DNA of 64,000 nt from NCBI GenBank assembly GCA_913056345.1, contig CAJXMH010000005.1:1-64000 (forward strand). Reading direction: 5' to 3'. This DNA is from an uncultured Flavobacteriales bacterium (lineage in GTDB: Bacteria; Bacteroidota; Bacteroidia; Flavobacteriales_E; Vicingaceae). Shown piece after piece: positions 6,820 through 15,340 of the stretch (positions are counted from its first letter, which is position 1; each line of letters starts with the position of its first letter). A program made the translations under genes and the position numbers. Below the pieces are notes generated by a model. That model searched no databases. It was not told the origin of the DNA and saw nothing but the letters and a program-made list of their open reading frames with translations.

Positions 6820-7120
6820 ATTCCCTTAATTTATTATCTGCTCAGCCTGACAATCCTCTTAATTGCTGCTCAGCTCGGCATGATAATTCTTTTAATTTTA
6901 TGAATTTCAAAGCCTAACAACTCTTTTAGTTCATGCTTAGCTCAATCTGATAATGTCCACAATTCTTCTGATTCATTCTTTGTTCAGCTTGCTCCAAGTT
7001 GCTCAAGCCTGTTATTTTTATTATTCAGTTCTTCGATTGCTTATAAAAGCAAGATTCAAACAGCATTCTATTAAATTTTAACCCACTTAAAGTGCAATTA
7101 GCATACTTGAACTTACAAGC
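6820..7120. repeat. Decaying array of CTCAGCCTGACAAT-like units; no gene
   Basis: After the 25-bp repeat the motif GCTCAGCCTGACAAT-nnnn-TTAATT recurs with roughly 30-40 bp spacing, becoming more degenerate to the right. Recognisable copies are near 6807 and 6840, with poorer ones near 6868, 6910, 6937 and 6984. No reading frame with protein-like sequence is present up to the stop of the TonB-dependent receptor gene. Confidence 0.6.
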
Positions 7121-9478
7121 TTAAAAATCCAGCACCAAACCTATGCTAGGAATCGGTGAGCCTTCGTCGGCGGGGTTTTGCACCAAGCGGCGCGGGTCTA
7201 AAGGTTGGCCATTTTCATTGCGGGCTAGAGCGAAGGAAGCCGGCTCGGGGGCGTTTTGTCCTAAGAGATTTTGGATCTCAAAAAAGAGGTTAAAGGAAAG
7301 CTTGGGGAAGTTCCATTTTTTATCCACCCTGAGGTCAACTTGAGTAAAAGCTTCTAATCTGTCGTCACCCAATTGCTGGAAGTCCACAATTACTTCAGGA
7401 TAATTGGCTAGGGTGGCTTGTTGATCAACTGGCACAAATGGGCTAGGTCCGGCAAAGCGCAGACGGCTACTGATTTCCCAATTGCGCTTCAACTTGTAAC
7501 CACCGGTAAATGAAACTAAATGACGGCTATCCCAAACCGAGGGTAAGTATTCAGAACGATCAAAACCGGTAAACTCGCTGTAGAAGAAGGTGTAGGAGAA
7601 AATTCCGTAAAAGTCTTTACTCAGCTTTTGCTGAAAGAGCAATTCCAAGCCATAGCTTCTGCCTCTGCCTACGGTAGCCACATTTTCGTTGCCAAAGACT
7701 TCAAAGCCCGCACCTTTATTGGCTAAAGAAACACTGTCGCGCACCGAAACCGGATAATCTTCATATTGCTTGTAAAAACCTTCTAAGCTTATGCTAGCCG
7801 CAGGACCTAAAATTCTTTCTATGCCCACAACATAATGATCACTTTGGGTGTAGTCAGCATCTCGGTTGACTAATTCTTGGTTTCTATCTCGATAGCCTAA
7901 AACGGTATAGGGAGCTAGCTTGAAGTAACGTCCCACCGTACCGTTGAGCTTCCATTTTTCAGTTAAGCTGTAAGACAAGCCAACGCGCGGGGAAATGGTC
8001 TGACTGATGTTATTGTCTTCCGTAAAGCTGTCTCCATCTGCTCGAATCCCAAAGGAAACATCAAAGCGCTTTTCAAAAAAGGACTTGGTGACATTGGTAA
8101 AGAACCCATATTTAATAAAGTTGATATCGGTCTGGTAGCGAAAGTTCCGATTTAGGTCTCTGGTAGTGTTTTCATAATCGCTGCGCTGCACGTTAAAACC
8201 GCTAACCCATTTCCAGCCATCTTGGTAATAATTGTATGCGTAACGTAATTTGGTTTCCATCTCCGTGGAATTGTTATTGAAAAATAGCCCTTCACGATTT
8301 TGATTATCACGGTAGCGTGAAAAATCATTGATTAGAAAGTTGTTACTCAAGGTGGTAGTCATGAAGGCCTTTTCGTTTTTAAACAGCTTTTTCCAGCTTA
8401 GACCAATGGTATTAGACTGTTGCTCAATAAAGGGCACTTGCTCTTGGGTGGCTCTTTCCTCTTGGGGAAGGTCTTCATCGGGCTCAATAGTAAAATCGTC
8501 TATAGAGCCAACCCCGATTAGGTTTAAGGTATTGTAATCATTGATCTGATGGGTGACTTTGTATTGGTAATCGTAGTAATCAGGACGGATGGGTAAGCCA
8601 ATCAACTCAAATAAATACTGCAGGTAGCTTCTCCTTACGGAAGCGATCACAGAGGTTTTGGAAGCTTCGTTCTCGCCTTTAAATATCGGGCCATCAAAGG
8701 TTAAGGCAGCCTCACTTGCACTTACGCGGATATTGGTGCTGGCTTTTCGGCGGTTTCCCACTCTTTGCTCAAATTGTAATACTCCGGATAGCGGATTGTC
8801 GTATTGAGCGCCAAAGGAAGAGGAGGAGAGCGTCACATTATCAATGAAAGAGACATTGAGCAAGCCCACTGGTCCACCGCCGGCGCCCTGCGTACTAAAG
8901 TGGTTAATGTTAGGAATTTCAACTCCATCTAAATAATAAACCGATTCATTTGGTGCACCCCCGCGAATGATCAGGTCGTTTCGAAAGCCACCGGTGGAAG
9001 GGGAGACGCCGGGTAGTGATTGAGCAACCCGCACTACATCATTGTTTCCTCCGGGGTAGGTGGCTAATTCGTTGGCGGTTAATTTTTGAGTGGAAAGTGG
9101 AGTTTCTTTCGGGCGACTGATCTTGTTTTGTTCAGCCATAACCACTACCTCTTCCAAACCAGTAGTTTGTTCTTCTAATTCAAAATTGTAGAGCTGGTTA
9201 CCTACTGATTTAACCAAGATGTTGTACTTGGTTTGGGATTCGTAACCAACAAAACTGGCAATCAAATTGTAATTACCTGGCTCAACTCCTGAGATGCTGT
9301 AGTAACCCTCAAGGTCAGCAGAAGAACCTTGGGTACTTCCTTCTATGTATACCGTTGCTCCGATCAGGGGAGCGCCTTTTTTGTCGTAGACATAGCCTTC
9401 AACCGTAGCAGACTGTCCATTAACGAAAGCCGATAGCAGCCCTAAAATGAAAATTAGCGAAAAGCGAATGGTGCTCAT
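7121..9478 (-). CDS. TonB-dependent receptor with N-terminal carboxypeptidase-regulatory-like domain
   Basis: Product of 785 aa. A signal peptide ends near residue 22 (SAFVNGQ). Residues about 25-110 form a CarboxypepD_reg-like domain (VEGYVYDKKGAPLIGATVYIEG). A plug domain follows (SLPGVSP, IIRGGAPNES, YYLDGVEIP), and then the 22-strand barrel with alternating aromatic strands, ending in GLVLDF with a terminal Phe typical of outer-membrane proteins. No SusD partner is adjacent, so it is not a SusCD pair, and the substrate cannot be deduced. The upstream 158 bp contain no obvious iron-box or other operator. Confidence 0.93.
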   Translation of the reverse strand: MSTIRFSLIFILGLLSAFVNGQSATVEGYVYDKKGAPLIGATVYIEGSTQGSSADLEGYYSISGVEPGNYNLIASFVGYESQTKYNILVKSVGNQLYNFELEEQTTGLEEVVVMAEQNKISRPKETPLSTQKLTANELATYPGGNNDVVRVAQSLPGVSPSTGGFRNDLIIRGGAPNESVYYLDGVEIPNINHFSTQGAGGGPVGLLNVSFIDNVTLSSSSFGAQYDNPLSGVLQFEQRVGNRRKASTNIRVSASEAALTFDGPIFKGENEASKTSVIASVRRSYLQYLFELIGLPIRPDYYDYQYKVTHQINDYNTLNLIGVGSIDDFTIEPDEDLPQEERATQEQVPFIEQQSNTIGLSWKKLFKNEKAFMTTTLSNNFLINDFSRYRDNQNREGLFFNNNSTEMETKLRYAYNYYQDGWKWVSGFNVQRSDYENTTRDLNRNFRYQTDINFIKYGFFTNVTKSFFEKRFDVSFGIRADGDSFTEDNNISQTISPRVGLSYSLTEKWKLNGTVGRYFKLAPYTVLGYRDRNQELVNRDADYTQSDHYVVGIERILGPAASISLEGFYKQYEDYPVSVRDSVSLANKGAGFEVFGNENVATVGRGRSYGLELLFQQKLSKDFYGIFSYTFFYSEFTGFDRSEYLPSVWDSRHLVSFTGGYKLKRNWEISSRLRFAGPSPFVPVDQQATLANYPEVIVDFQQLGDDRLEAFTQVDLRVDKKWNFPKLSFNLFFEIQNLLGQNAPEPASFALARNENGQPLDPRRLVQNPADEGSPIPSIGLVLDF

Positions 9479-9636
9479 GGTTTGGTTTGATTGATTCCCA
9501 TTAGATTAACTCTATAAAGACTTAATACTGTATTCTAAAAGAAAAAACGGCCAAATTGTTCTGCTAGTTAACTGTTCTTTTTATCTAATAAACCTCGAAT
9601 TAATGTGAATCGGAAAGCAATATCAAGAAGAACAGT

Positions 9637-10614
9637 CTATTCTTCAAACTCTACTACCCAAATGCCTCTTAACTCATTTACATCGTAACCCGTAGCCTGA
9701 TCATTCGGGTATTCTTCTTGCAATTTGGCCAGCGTTGCCTGATTAATTTCTTCACCTGGCTTGCCATGACATTGTAGGCACATGGTGTTGGTCATGATAG
9801 GGTAATAGCCAACCCATTTCCCATCTACCTGCTTGATCTGTGGTTTGTTCTTTTTACCTTGTGAAATCTTGGCTTTGGCTTCTTGGATGTAAGCGAGTTC
9901 TGCCTCATTGGCTTGATTAAGCGGATTCCTATTTTGATCAGAAACTCTTTTAATATTGGCATTTTGCATCTTTGCCAGACTGTCGGTAATGGGTAAAGCT
10001 TTTAAGCTGCAAAATTCAACGGCACCGGCTGAACCTTTTTCATTGATGGCTTGCATTAAGTTTTTACCCAAAGCAGCTTTGGTTTTTAAAGCCATTTCTT
10101 TTCCTTTTGCCAAGGGACTTTCTGATTGACCTTCTGCTTGTTTTTTATGCTTACCCTTTCCATGCTTTTTGCCTTTGCCGTGCTTTTGTTTGTGGTGTTC
10201 GTCAAACCATTCTGGCTTAGGTAGGTCTTGTTCATACATGTAAGTTGCAATCAAGTCGATTTCTTCATCCGGGAAATTCATGGCTGCCATCAAGCCAAAC
10301 TTTTCGATTGCACCCTTCATGAGGGCTTTATCCTCAGTAGGCTGATTTAAAAACGATTTGATCGCAGTAACAAACGCCTCTTTACTTGCATATTTTTTGG
10401 TGTAGTGTTTTTTCACCGCAAAAAGAGGTGGTGCTAATCGACTATTTTCAGGAGAAGTAGGGTGGTGGCAGCTGTAACATTTGTTTTGCATTAATGCTAA
10501 GGCCTTTGACTCTTCTGACTTAGCCTCATTTACACAGGCTTGTAAAATGATTGCCGTTAGAGCTAAAAGCATACTAGCCACTGCAAGATTCTTAAATGAT
10601 GTTCTGTTTTTCAT
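9637..10614 (-). CDS. Lipoprotein c-type cytochrome with C-terminal DUF3365 (Tll0287-like) haem domain
   Basis: Product of 325 aa. A lipobox-like LQAC gives Cys27 as the probable lipidation site. There are two CxxCH haem c motifs: Cys46-Tyr-Ser-Cys49-His50 in an N-terminal cytochrome region, and Cys279-Leu-Gln-Cys282-His283 in the C-terminal DUF3365-like domain, which continues to GIWVVEFEE. Between them lies a Lys/Gly/His-rich linker (about 140-165). DUF3365 domains are haem-binding redox or sensor modules. The protein is likely periplasm-facing and membrane anchored. No oxidase or electron-transfer partner adjoins it. Confidence 0.82.
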   Translation of the reverse strand: MKNRTSFKNLAVASMLLALTAIILQACVNEAKSEESKALALMQNKCYSCHHPTSPENSRLAPPLFAVKKHYTKKYASKEAFVTAIKSFLNQPTEDKALMKGAIEKFGLMAAMNFPDEEIDLIATYMYEQDLPKPEWFDEHHKQKHGKGKKHGKGKHKKQAEGQSESPLAKGKEMALKTKAALGKNLMQAINEKGSAGAVEFCSLKALPITDSLAKMQNANIKRVSDQNRNPLNQANEAELAYIQEAKAKISQGKKNKPQIKQVDGKWVGYYPIMTNTMCLQCHGKPGEEINQATLAKLQEEYPNDQATGYDVNELRGIWVVEFEE

Positions 10615-10821
10615 AGGTAGTAGAAAAGTTAAAATATATCGACTACTAAGTTCACAATTTCAATTTTCTCCTTTTGTAACTTTTGAGACATAGGGTACGA
10701 GATCGCTTCGCTTTTAGTGATAAGAGTTGAAAGCCTCAAGCGTAAAGTAAAAGAATAGAAAGTGGAAGAGAAGAAGAACTCAAAGGATTAGCTTTCAGCT
10801 TTCCACTTTAGGCTTTTAGCT

Positions 10822-13251
10822 TTAGTAAAGTGCAGGGAATTTTTCCGGATCAACATCACGCATCAGGTCGTAAGCCGCTTCAACCATATCATCTATGCTT
10901 GGTTTAGAGAAATAATCTCCATCTGTTCCGTAAGCAGGACGGTGGTCTTTTGAACTCAATGTTTTAGGCTCTACATCTAAGTGATAGTAGCCTGCTTGTT
11001 CTTCCAAAACTTGCTGCATCATAAAGGCGGAAGCTCCCCCTTTCACATCTTCATCTAAGAAAAGCACTTTGTTGGTTTTCTTTAATGATTCAACGATACT
11101 GTGATGAACGTCAAAGGGCATCAGGCTTCTTACGTCAATCAATTCGGCAGAAATGCCCAAAGCTGCTAGCTCTTTTACTGCTTCTTCAGCTAAATTACAA
11201 GTTGAGCCATAGGTAACAATAGTAAGGTCATCACCTTTTGTTACAATTTCAGGAACCCCTAGTGCAACTTTGAATTCACCCAAGTTAGAAGGCATTTTTT
11301 CTTTACTACGGTAGGCATTCAATGGCTCAATGATCAAAGCAGGGTCATCGCCATGCAGCAGGGTGTTGTAAAAACCTGCGGCAGTAGTCAAGTTGCGCGG
11401 TACACAAATGTGCATTCCTTTCAAGGAGTTAATAATAGTCCCCATTGGAGAACCTGAATGCCAAATTCCTTCTAAACGATGACCTCTAGTTCTAACGATC
11501 AAAGGAGCTTTTTGTCCACCAGCACTGCGGTATTGAACCGTGGCCAAGTCGTCGCTTAAGATTTGTAAGCAGTAAAGTAGGTAATCCAAATATTGAATTT
11601 CAGCAATAGGGCGTAAGCCTCTCATCGCCATCCCAATTCCTTGTCCGGCAATGGTTGCTTCCCGAATTCCGGTGTCACTCACGCGTAACTCTCCGTATTT
11701 CTCTTGCAGACCTTCTAAGCCTTGGTTTACATCACCAATCTTACCGGAGTCCTCCCCAAAGATCAAGACTTCAGGGTACTTTTCTAAGATCTTGTCAAAA
11801 TTATCGCGTAGCACCACGCGGCCGTCAACTTCTTCAGCATCGTCGGCATATACAGGATCAACTCCTTCAATAGATAGAGGACTGTGCTCTGATTCACTGT
11901 AGAGCTTACTGTTGAAGCGGGCTGCATTTAATTCTTGATTTTGGTGATACCAATTGATCAATTGGCTGCGTTCTGCTAAAGATTCTCCTCGACTGATTCG
12001 GATTGCTTTACGCACTGACGCCAAAACATCTTTTCGAATAGGTTCGGGATTGGTTTTTAGTTCAGTAATCAGGGGCTTGATAAAATTTCCTTGATTTGAA
12101 GTTTCTGCAAGAGCAGAAAGGTTTGAAACAGCCTCATCTCTTTCGCTTTTAATGGCACCTAAAAAGCTTTCCCAAGCTGCCTTTTTGCCATTACGAACCT
12201 CTTTTTTAGCTGCATTTTGAATATCCTTCAATTCTTCTTCTGTTGCAAGCCCTTTTTCGACTATCCAATTGCCCATTTTGGCGATGCAATCGTATTCCGT
12301 TTCCCAAGCTAAACGCTCTTTGGATTTGTAGCGCTCATGCGAACCTGAAGTAGAGTGACCTTGAGGCTGCGTCACTTCCTCTACATGAATTAAAACAGGA
12401 ACATGCTCCTCTCTAGCAAGATTTACGGCCTTTTCATAAGTAGCAATTAAAGCAGGATAATCCCAAGCCTTAACCTTTATGATTTCAAAGCCATTCTTTT
12501 GGCCTTCGTCACGCTGAAAACCTTTTAATACCTCTGATATACTTTCTTTGGTAGTTTGGTATTTTTTAGGAACCGAAATACCATGACCATCATCCCAAAC
12601 TGACATCACCATGGGTACTTGCAAAACTCCTGCGGCATTTATGGTTTCCCAAAACAAACCTTCTGAGGTACTAGAATCACCAATGGTGCCAAAAGCTACT
12701 TCATTGCCTTTACGGCTAAAAAGGTTGTCTTTGGCAATTAAGTCATTGTTTCGGTAAATTTTAGACGCCTGTGCTAAGCCCAATAATCTTGGCATTTGCC
12801 CTGCAGTGGGCGAAATATCGGCAGAAGAGTTTTTCATCTCTTTTAAACTCTTCCAATTACCCTCTGTATCTAAACTTCTGGTAGAGTAGTGGCCATTCAT
12901 AGAGCGTCCGCCAGAAGAAGGCTCTTCATCAATATTAGGATTAGCGTATAGTTGAGCAAAGAACTTTTCTACATCTGTTTGACCAATGGCCATCATGAAA
13001 GTCTGATCCCGGTAGTAACCTGAGCGAAAATCACCATCTTCGAAAAATTTTGCCATGGCAATTTGAGGAACTTCTTTTCCATCACCAAAGATGCCAAACT
13101 TTGCTTTTCCGGTTAAGACTTCTCTTCTTCCTAAAAGGGAAGTTTCCCTGCTAACATTGGCTAAGCGGTAGTCTTCTAGAACAATTTTTTTAAAGTCCTC
13201 TTTAGACAGATCTGCTTCTTTCTTAGTGGCGGCTACAACATCTTTGCTCAT
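10822..13251 (-). CDS. 2-oxoacid dehydrogenase E1, fused alpha and beta subunits
   Basis: Product of 809 aa, about the sum of an E1 alpha and an E1 beta chain. The alpha part (1 to about 400) carries the thiamine-diphosphate region GDSSTSEGLFWETINAAGV and the GHSTSGSHERY loop. The beta part (about 460-809) carries FGEDSGKIGDV, the IREATIAGQGIGMA motif with the catalytic-region Glu, and a transketolase C-terminal domain (VTYGSTCNLAEEAV, LFLDEDV). Such fusions are common in Bacteroidota and are annotated as branched-chain or pyruvate dehydrogenase E1; the substrate is not decidable here. E2 and E3 are not adjacent. A TACTTTTG element lies 28 nt before the ATG. Confidence 0.92.
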   Translation of the reverse strand: MSKDVVAATKKEADLSKEDFKKIVLEDYRLANVSRETSLLGRREVLTGKAKFGIFGDGKEVPQIAMAKFFEDGDFRSGYYRDQTFMMAIGQTDVEKFFAQLYANPNIDEEPSSGGRSMNGHYSTRSLDTEGNWKSLKEMKNSSADISPTAGQMPRLLGLAQASKIYRNNDLIAKDNLFSRKGNEVAFGTIGDSSTSEGLFWETINAAGVLQVPMVMSVWDDGHGISVPKKYQTTKESISEVLKGFQRDEGQKNGFEIIKVKAWDYPALIATYEKAVNLAREEHVPVLIHVEEVTQPQGHSTSGSHERYKSKERLAWETEYDCIAKMGNWIVEKGLATEEELKDIQNAAKKEVRNGKKAAWESFLGAIKSERDEAVSNLSALAETSNQGNFIKPLITELKTNPEPIRKDVLASVRKAIRISRGESLAERSQLINWYHQNQELNAARFNSKLYSESEHSPLSIEGVDPVYADDAEEVDGRVVLRDNFDKILEKYPEVLIFGEDSGKIGDVNQGLEGLQEKYGELRVSDTGIREATIAGQGIGMAMRGLRPIAEIQYLDYLLYCLQILSDDLATVQYRSAGGQKAPLIVRTRGHRLEGIWHSGSPMGTIINSLKGMHICVPRNLTTAAGFYNTLLHGDDPALIIEPLNAYRSKEKMPSNLGEFKVALGVPEIVTKGDDLTIVTYGSTCNLAEEAVKELAALGISAELIDVRSLMPFDVHHSIVESLKKTNKVLFLDEDVKGGASAFMMQQVLEEQAGYYHLDVEPKTLSSKDHRPAYGTDGDYFSKPSIDDMVEAAYDLMRDVDPEKFPALY

Positions 13252-13279
13252 AGGTTCAGGAAATTTTTAAATTGGATTA

Positions 13280-13287
13280 CAAAAGTA
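13280..13287 (-). promoter_or_regulatory. -7 element TACTTTTG for the E1 gene
   Basis: Exact match to TAnnTTTG on the minus strand, 28 nt upstream of the E1 start codon in the divergent interval with def. No TTG at the usual 17-23 bp distance. Confidence 0.5.
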
Positions 13288-13353
13288 GTAAATAAGGCTA
13301 AATCACTTCCCATAATCAACAAGGATAGGCGTATAATGTTAGTTCTCTTTGAT

Positions 13354-13361
13354 TATTTTTG
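13354..13361 (+). promoter_or_regulatory. -7 element TATTTTTG, 4 nt before def ATG
   Basis: Reads TATTTTTG-CAGG-ATG. If used, the transcript would begin at the 13366 start codon, and the upstream in-frame ATG at 13336 would not be transcribed. Confidence 0.5.
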
Positions 13362-13365
13362 CAGG

Positions 13366-13923
13366 ATGATTTTACCGATAGTGGCATATGGCGATCCAGT
13401 CTTGAAAAAAGAAGCAGAGGAGATTAATAAAGATTATCCTTTTTTGGAAGAGTTGATCGACAATATGTTTGAGACCATGTACGAAGCAGAAGGAGTAGGC
13501 CTTGCGGCTCCGCAAATTGGAAAATCCATTCGTTTATTTATTGTAGACGCCTCTCCTTTTGAAGAGGAAGAACCCAAATTGAAAGGGTTCAAAAAGGTTT
13601 TCATCAATCCCATAATTGTAGAAGAAGAAGGAGAGGAGTGGAATTTTAATGAAGGTTGTTTAAGTATCCCAGGAATAAGAGAAGATGTAAAAAGGCAACC
13701 TCAGATCACCATTGAATATTACAATGAAAAATTTGAATTGATCGAAGAGACCTATAAAGGGATTGCTGCTCGTGTTATTCAGCATGAATATGACCACATA
13801 GAAGGAGTCCTTTTCACTGATTTGATTAACCCTTTGAAAAGAAGATTATTAAAAGGTAGACTGAACAACATTTCAAAAGGAAATGTGAAAGTTCCTTACC
13901 GTATGAAATTTCCTAAATCTTAA
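13366..13923 (+). CDS. def: Peptide deformylase
   Basis: Product of 185 aa from ATG 13366. All three signature motifs are present: G43-V-G-L-A-A-P-Q-I-G, E-G-C98-L-S and H140-E-Y-D-H144, giving the Cys and two His metal ligands plus catalytic Glu141. The enzyme removes the formyl group from nascent peptides in the cytoplasm. The internal start is preferred over 13336 because homologues begin at MILPIVAYGDPVL and a promoter-like element lies between the two ATGs. It pairs functionally with fmt at 33388. The next gene starts 6 nt downstream, suggesting co-transcription. Confidence 0.96.
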   Translation: MILPIVAYGDPVLKKEAEEINKDYPFLEELIDNMFETMYEAEGVGLAAPQIGKSIRLFIVDASPFEEEEPKLKGFKKVFINPIIVEEEGEEWNFNEGCLSIPGIREDVKRQPQITIEYYNEKFELIEETYKGIAARVIQHEYDHIEGVLFTDLINPLKRRLLKGRLNNISKGNVKVPYRMKFPKS

Positions 13924-13929
13924 CCAGAA

Positions 13930-14526
13930 ATGAGAAAGTTAGTAGTATTGAGTTTATTTAGTGTGGGACTGCTCTTTGGGGCTTGCAACCAAAGTGGAAA
14001 TAAGGAAACGGAGACAGATAAAGAGGAGGCTTACGTTCCGCTTCATAAAATGAACATCGAAAGCTTAAACGAAGAGATTGAGCGGAGAGAAGCAGCTTTG
14101 GATAAAGATTCCAATTTGGTGAACAGTCAGAATGCAGCTCGTTTAATGGAAGCTTATGCAGTCTACGGTGAAAATTTTGCTAATTACCCCTCTGCTGCCG
14201 AGCGTTTGTTCAAAGCAGGAGAACTGGCCATGGGACTAGGTCATAAAGTTCAAGCAATTAAGCACTTTGATAGAGTTTACAACAATTTTAAAGACTACGA
14301 TAAACGGCCTTATGCTTTATTCATGAAGGCTTTTGTATTGGAAAATCAAGCAAGACGCTATGAGCAAGCTAAAGTAGTTTACGAGCAATTTTTAAGAGAG
14401 TATCCGACACACGCTATGGCAGATGATGCTGAGTATTCGATAAAAAATATGGGAAAAAGTCCCGAAGAATTGATCAAAGAATTTGAAAGACAAGATAGTA
14501 TTCGAAAAGCGCAAGGAGCCGCTTAG
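13930..14526 (+). CDS. TPR-like lipoprotein
   Basis: Product of 198 aa. A lipoprotein signal ends in LLFGAC, with Cys19 predicted to be lipidated. The body is alpha-helical with tetratricopeptide-like pairs around 90-165 (ALFMKAFVLENQARRYEQAKVVYEQFL, then YPTHAMADDAEY). This resembles BamD/YbgF-type envelope scaffolds, but no specific family is recognised. It follows def by 6 nt and converges on cdaA, whose stop codon overlaps its own by 4 nt. A periplasmic protein-interaction role is inferred. Confidence 0.8.
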   Translation: MRKLVVLSLFSVGLLFGACNQSGNKETETDKEEAYVPLHKMNIESLNEEIERREAALDKDSNLVNSQNAARLMEAYAVYGENFANYPSAAERLFKAGELAMGLGHKVQAIKHFDRVYNNFKDYDKRPYALFMKAFVLENQARRYEQAKVVYEQFLREYPTHAMADDAEYSIKNMGKSPEELIKEFERQDSIRKAQGAA

Positions 14527-15338
14527 TCTTCTTTCAGTTCTCGCTCAAGAAAACTTCTTAATTCCTCAGCGCTAATATCAAGTTGAAGGTCTCCTGCCTT
14601 AACAGCTGAAATTTTACCAGTTTCCTCTGAAACTGCAATAGCAATAGCGGTAGTGTTTTCAGTAATGCCTACCGCTGCTCTATGGCGTAAACCTAGGTGT
14701 GGCGGTATTTTCGGACTATCAGACACAGGCAAGATGCAGCGTGCTGCTTTGATTCGGTTCTGGTAAATAATTACCCCTCCATCGTGCAAGGGGCTATTTT
14801 TGAAAAAGATACTTTCGAGCAAACTAGCAGAGAGGTTGGCATCTATTGCCGTACCTGTTGAAGCTTGGTATTGTAATTCAGATTCTTGGCTGATCACCAA
14901 TAAGGCACCTGTTTTTGAGCGGGAAAGGTCAAAACAAGCTCTGATGATTGCGCCCACATCTAACTGCTCTTCCGTCACTTTATTCTTGCTCCAAGAGAGG
15001 ATCTTCTTAATGATTCCCGGACCTGCAAATGCGCTTTGTGAACCAAGTAAGAGCAAAAAACGCCGAATTTCTTGCTGAAATACAATGATCAAGGCCAATA
15101 CTCCCACGCCTATGAATTGCCCCAGAATTTCAGACAATAACTCCATTTGCATGGCCGAAACGAGTTTCCAAATCAAATAGATGGCCAATATGCCTAGGAA
15201 AATCCGGATGGCAACCGTTCCCTTGATCAATTTATAAAGCTGGTAAAGCAAAATAGCGACAAGCAAAATATCCAGCACATCTAGCCAACCAATGCTGATA
15301 AAAAGAATACTTTGTATAAGTGCTGTCATGTTCAGCAA
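14523..15338 (-). CDS. cdaA: Diadenylate cyclase (c-di-AMP synthase) CdaA
   Basis: Product of 271 aa. Three hydrophobic segments (about 8-35, 42-62 and 72-88) anchor the protein in the inner membrane. The DAC domain follows, with the DGG motif at 186-188 (LHDGGVII) and the RHR motif at 218-220 (GLRHRAAVG), which bind ATP and metal. It makes the second messenger c-di-AMP, used in osmotic and envelope homeostasis. It sits 2 nt downstream of folP in the same direction. Pairing of a DAC gene with folP is a common Bacteroidota order. Regulators such as CdaR or GlmM are not adjacent. Confidence 0.95.
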   Translation of the reverse strand: MLNMTALIQSILFISIGWLDVLDILLVAILLYQLYKLIKGTVAIRIFLGILAIYLIWKLVSAMQMELLSEILGQFIGVGVLALIIVFQQEIRRFLLLLGSQSAFAGPGIIKKILSWSKNKVTEEQLDVGAIIRACFDLSRSKTGALLVISQESELQYQASTGTAIDANLSASLLESIFFKNSPLHDGGVIIYQNRIKAARCILPVSDSPKIPPHLGLRHRAAVGITENTTAIAIAVSEETGKISAVKAGDLQLDISAEELRSFLERELKED

Positions 15339-15340
15339 TA

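Noticed and set aside
1-7120. Region read as an integrated prophage or genomic island
   Set aside because: No integrase, tRNA attachment site, phage structural gene or transposase is visible, and the genes are interspersed with ordinary chromosomal ones.
10759-10809. Perfect 9-bp inverted repeat AAAGTGGAA / TTCCACTTT downstream of the E1 gene
   Set aside because: The loop is over 30 nt and there is no T-run in the right place, so it is not a convincing terminator. The surrounding AAAGCTT-like words look like low-complexity AT-rich drift.
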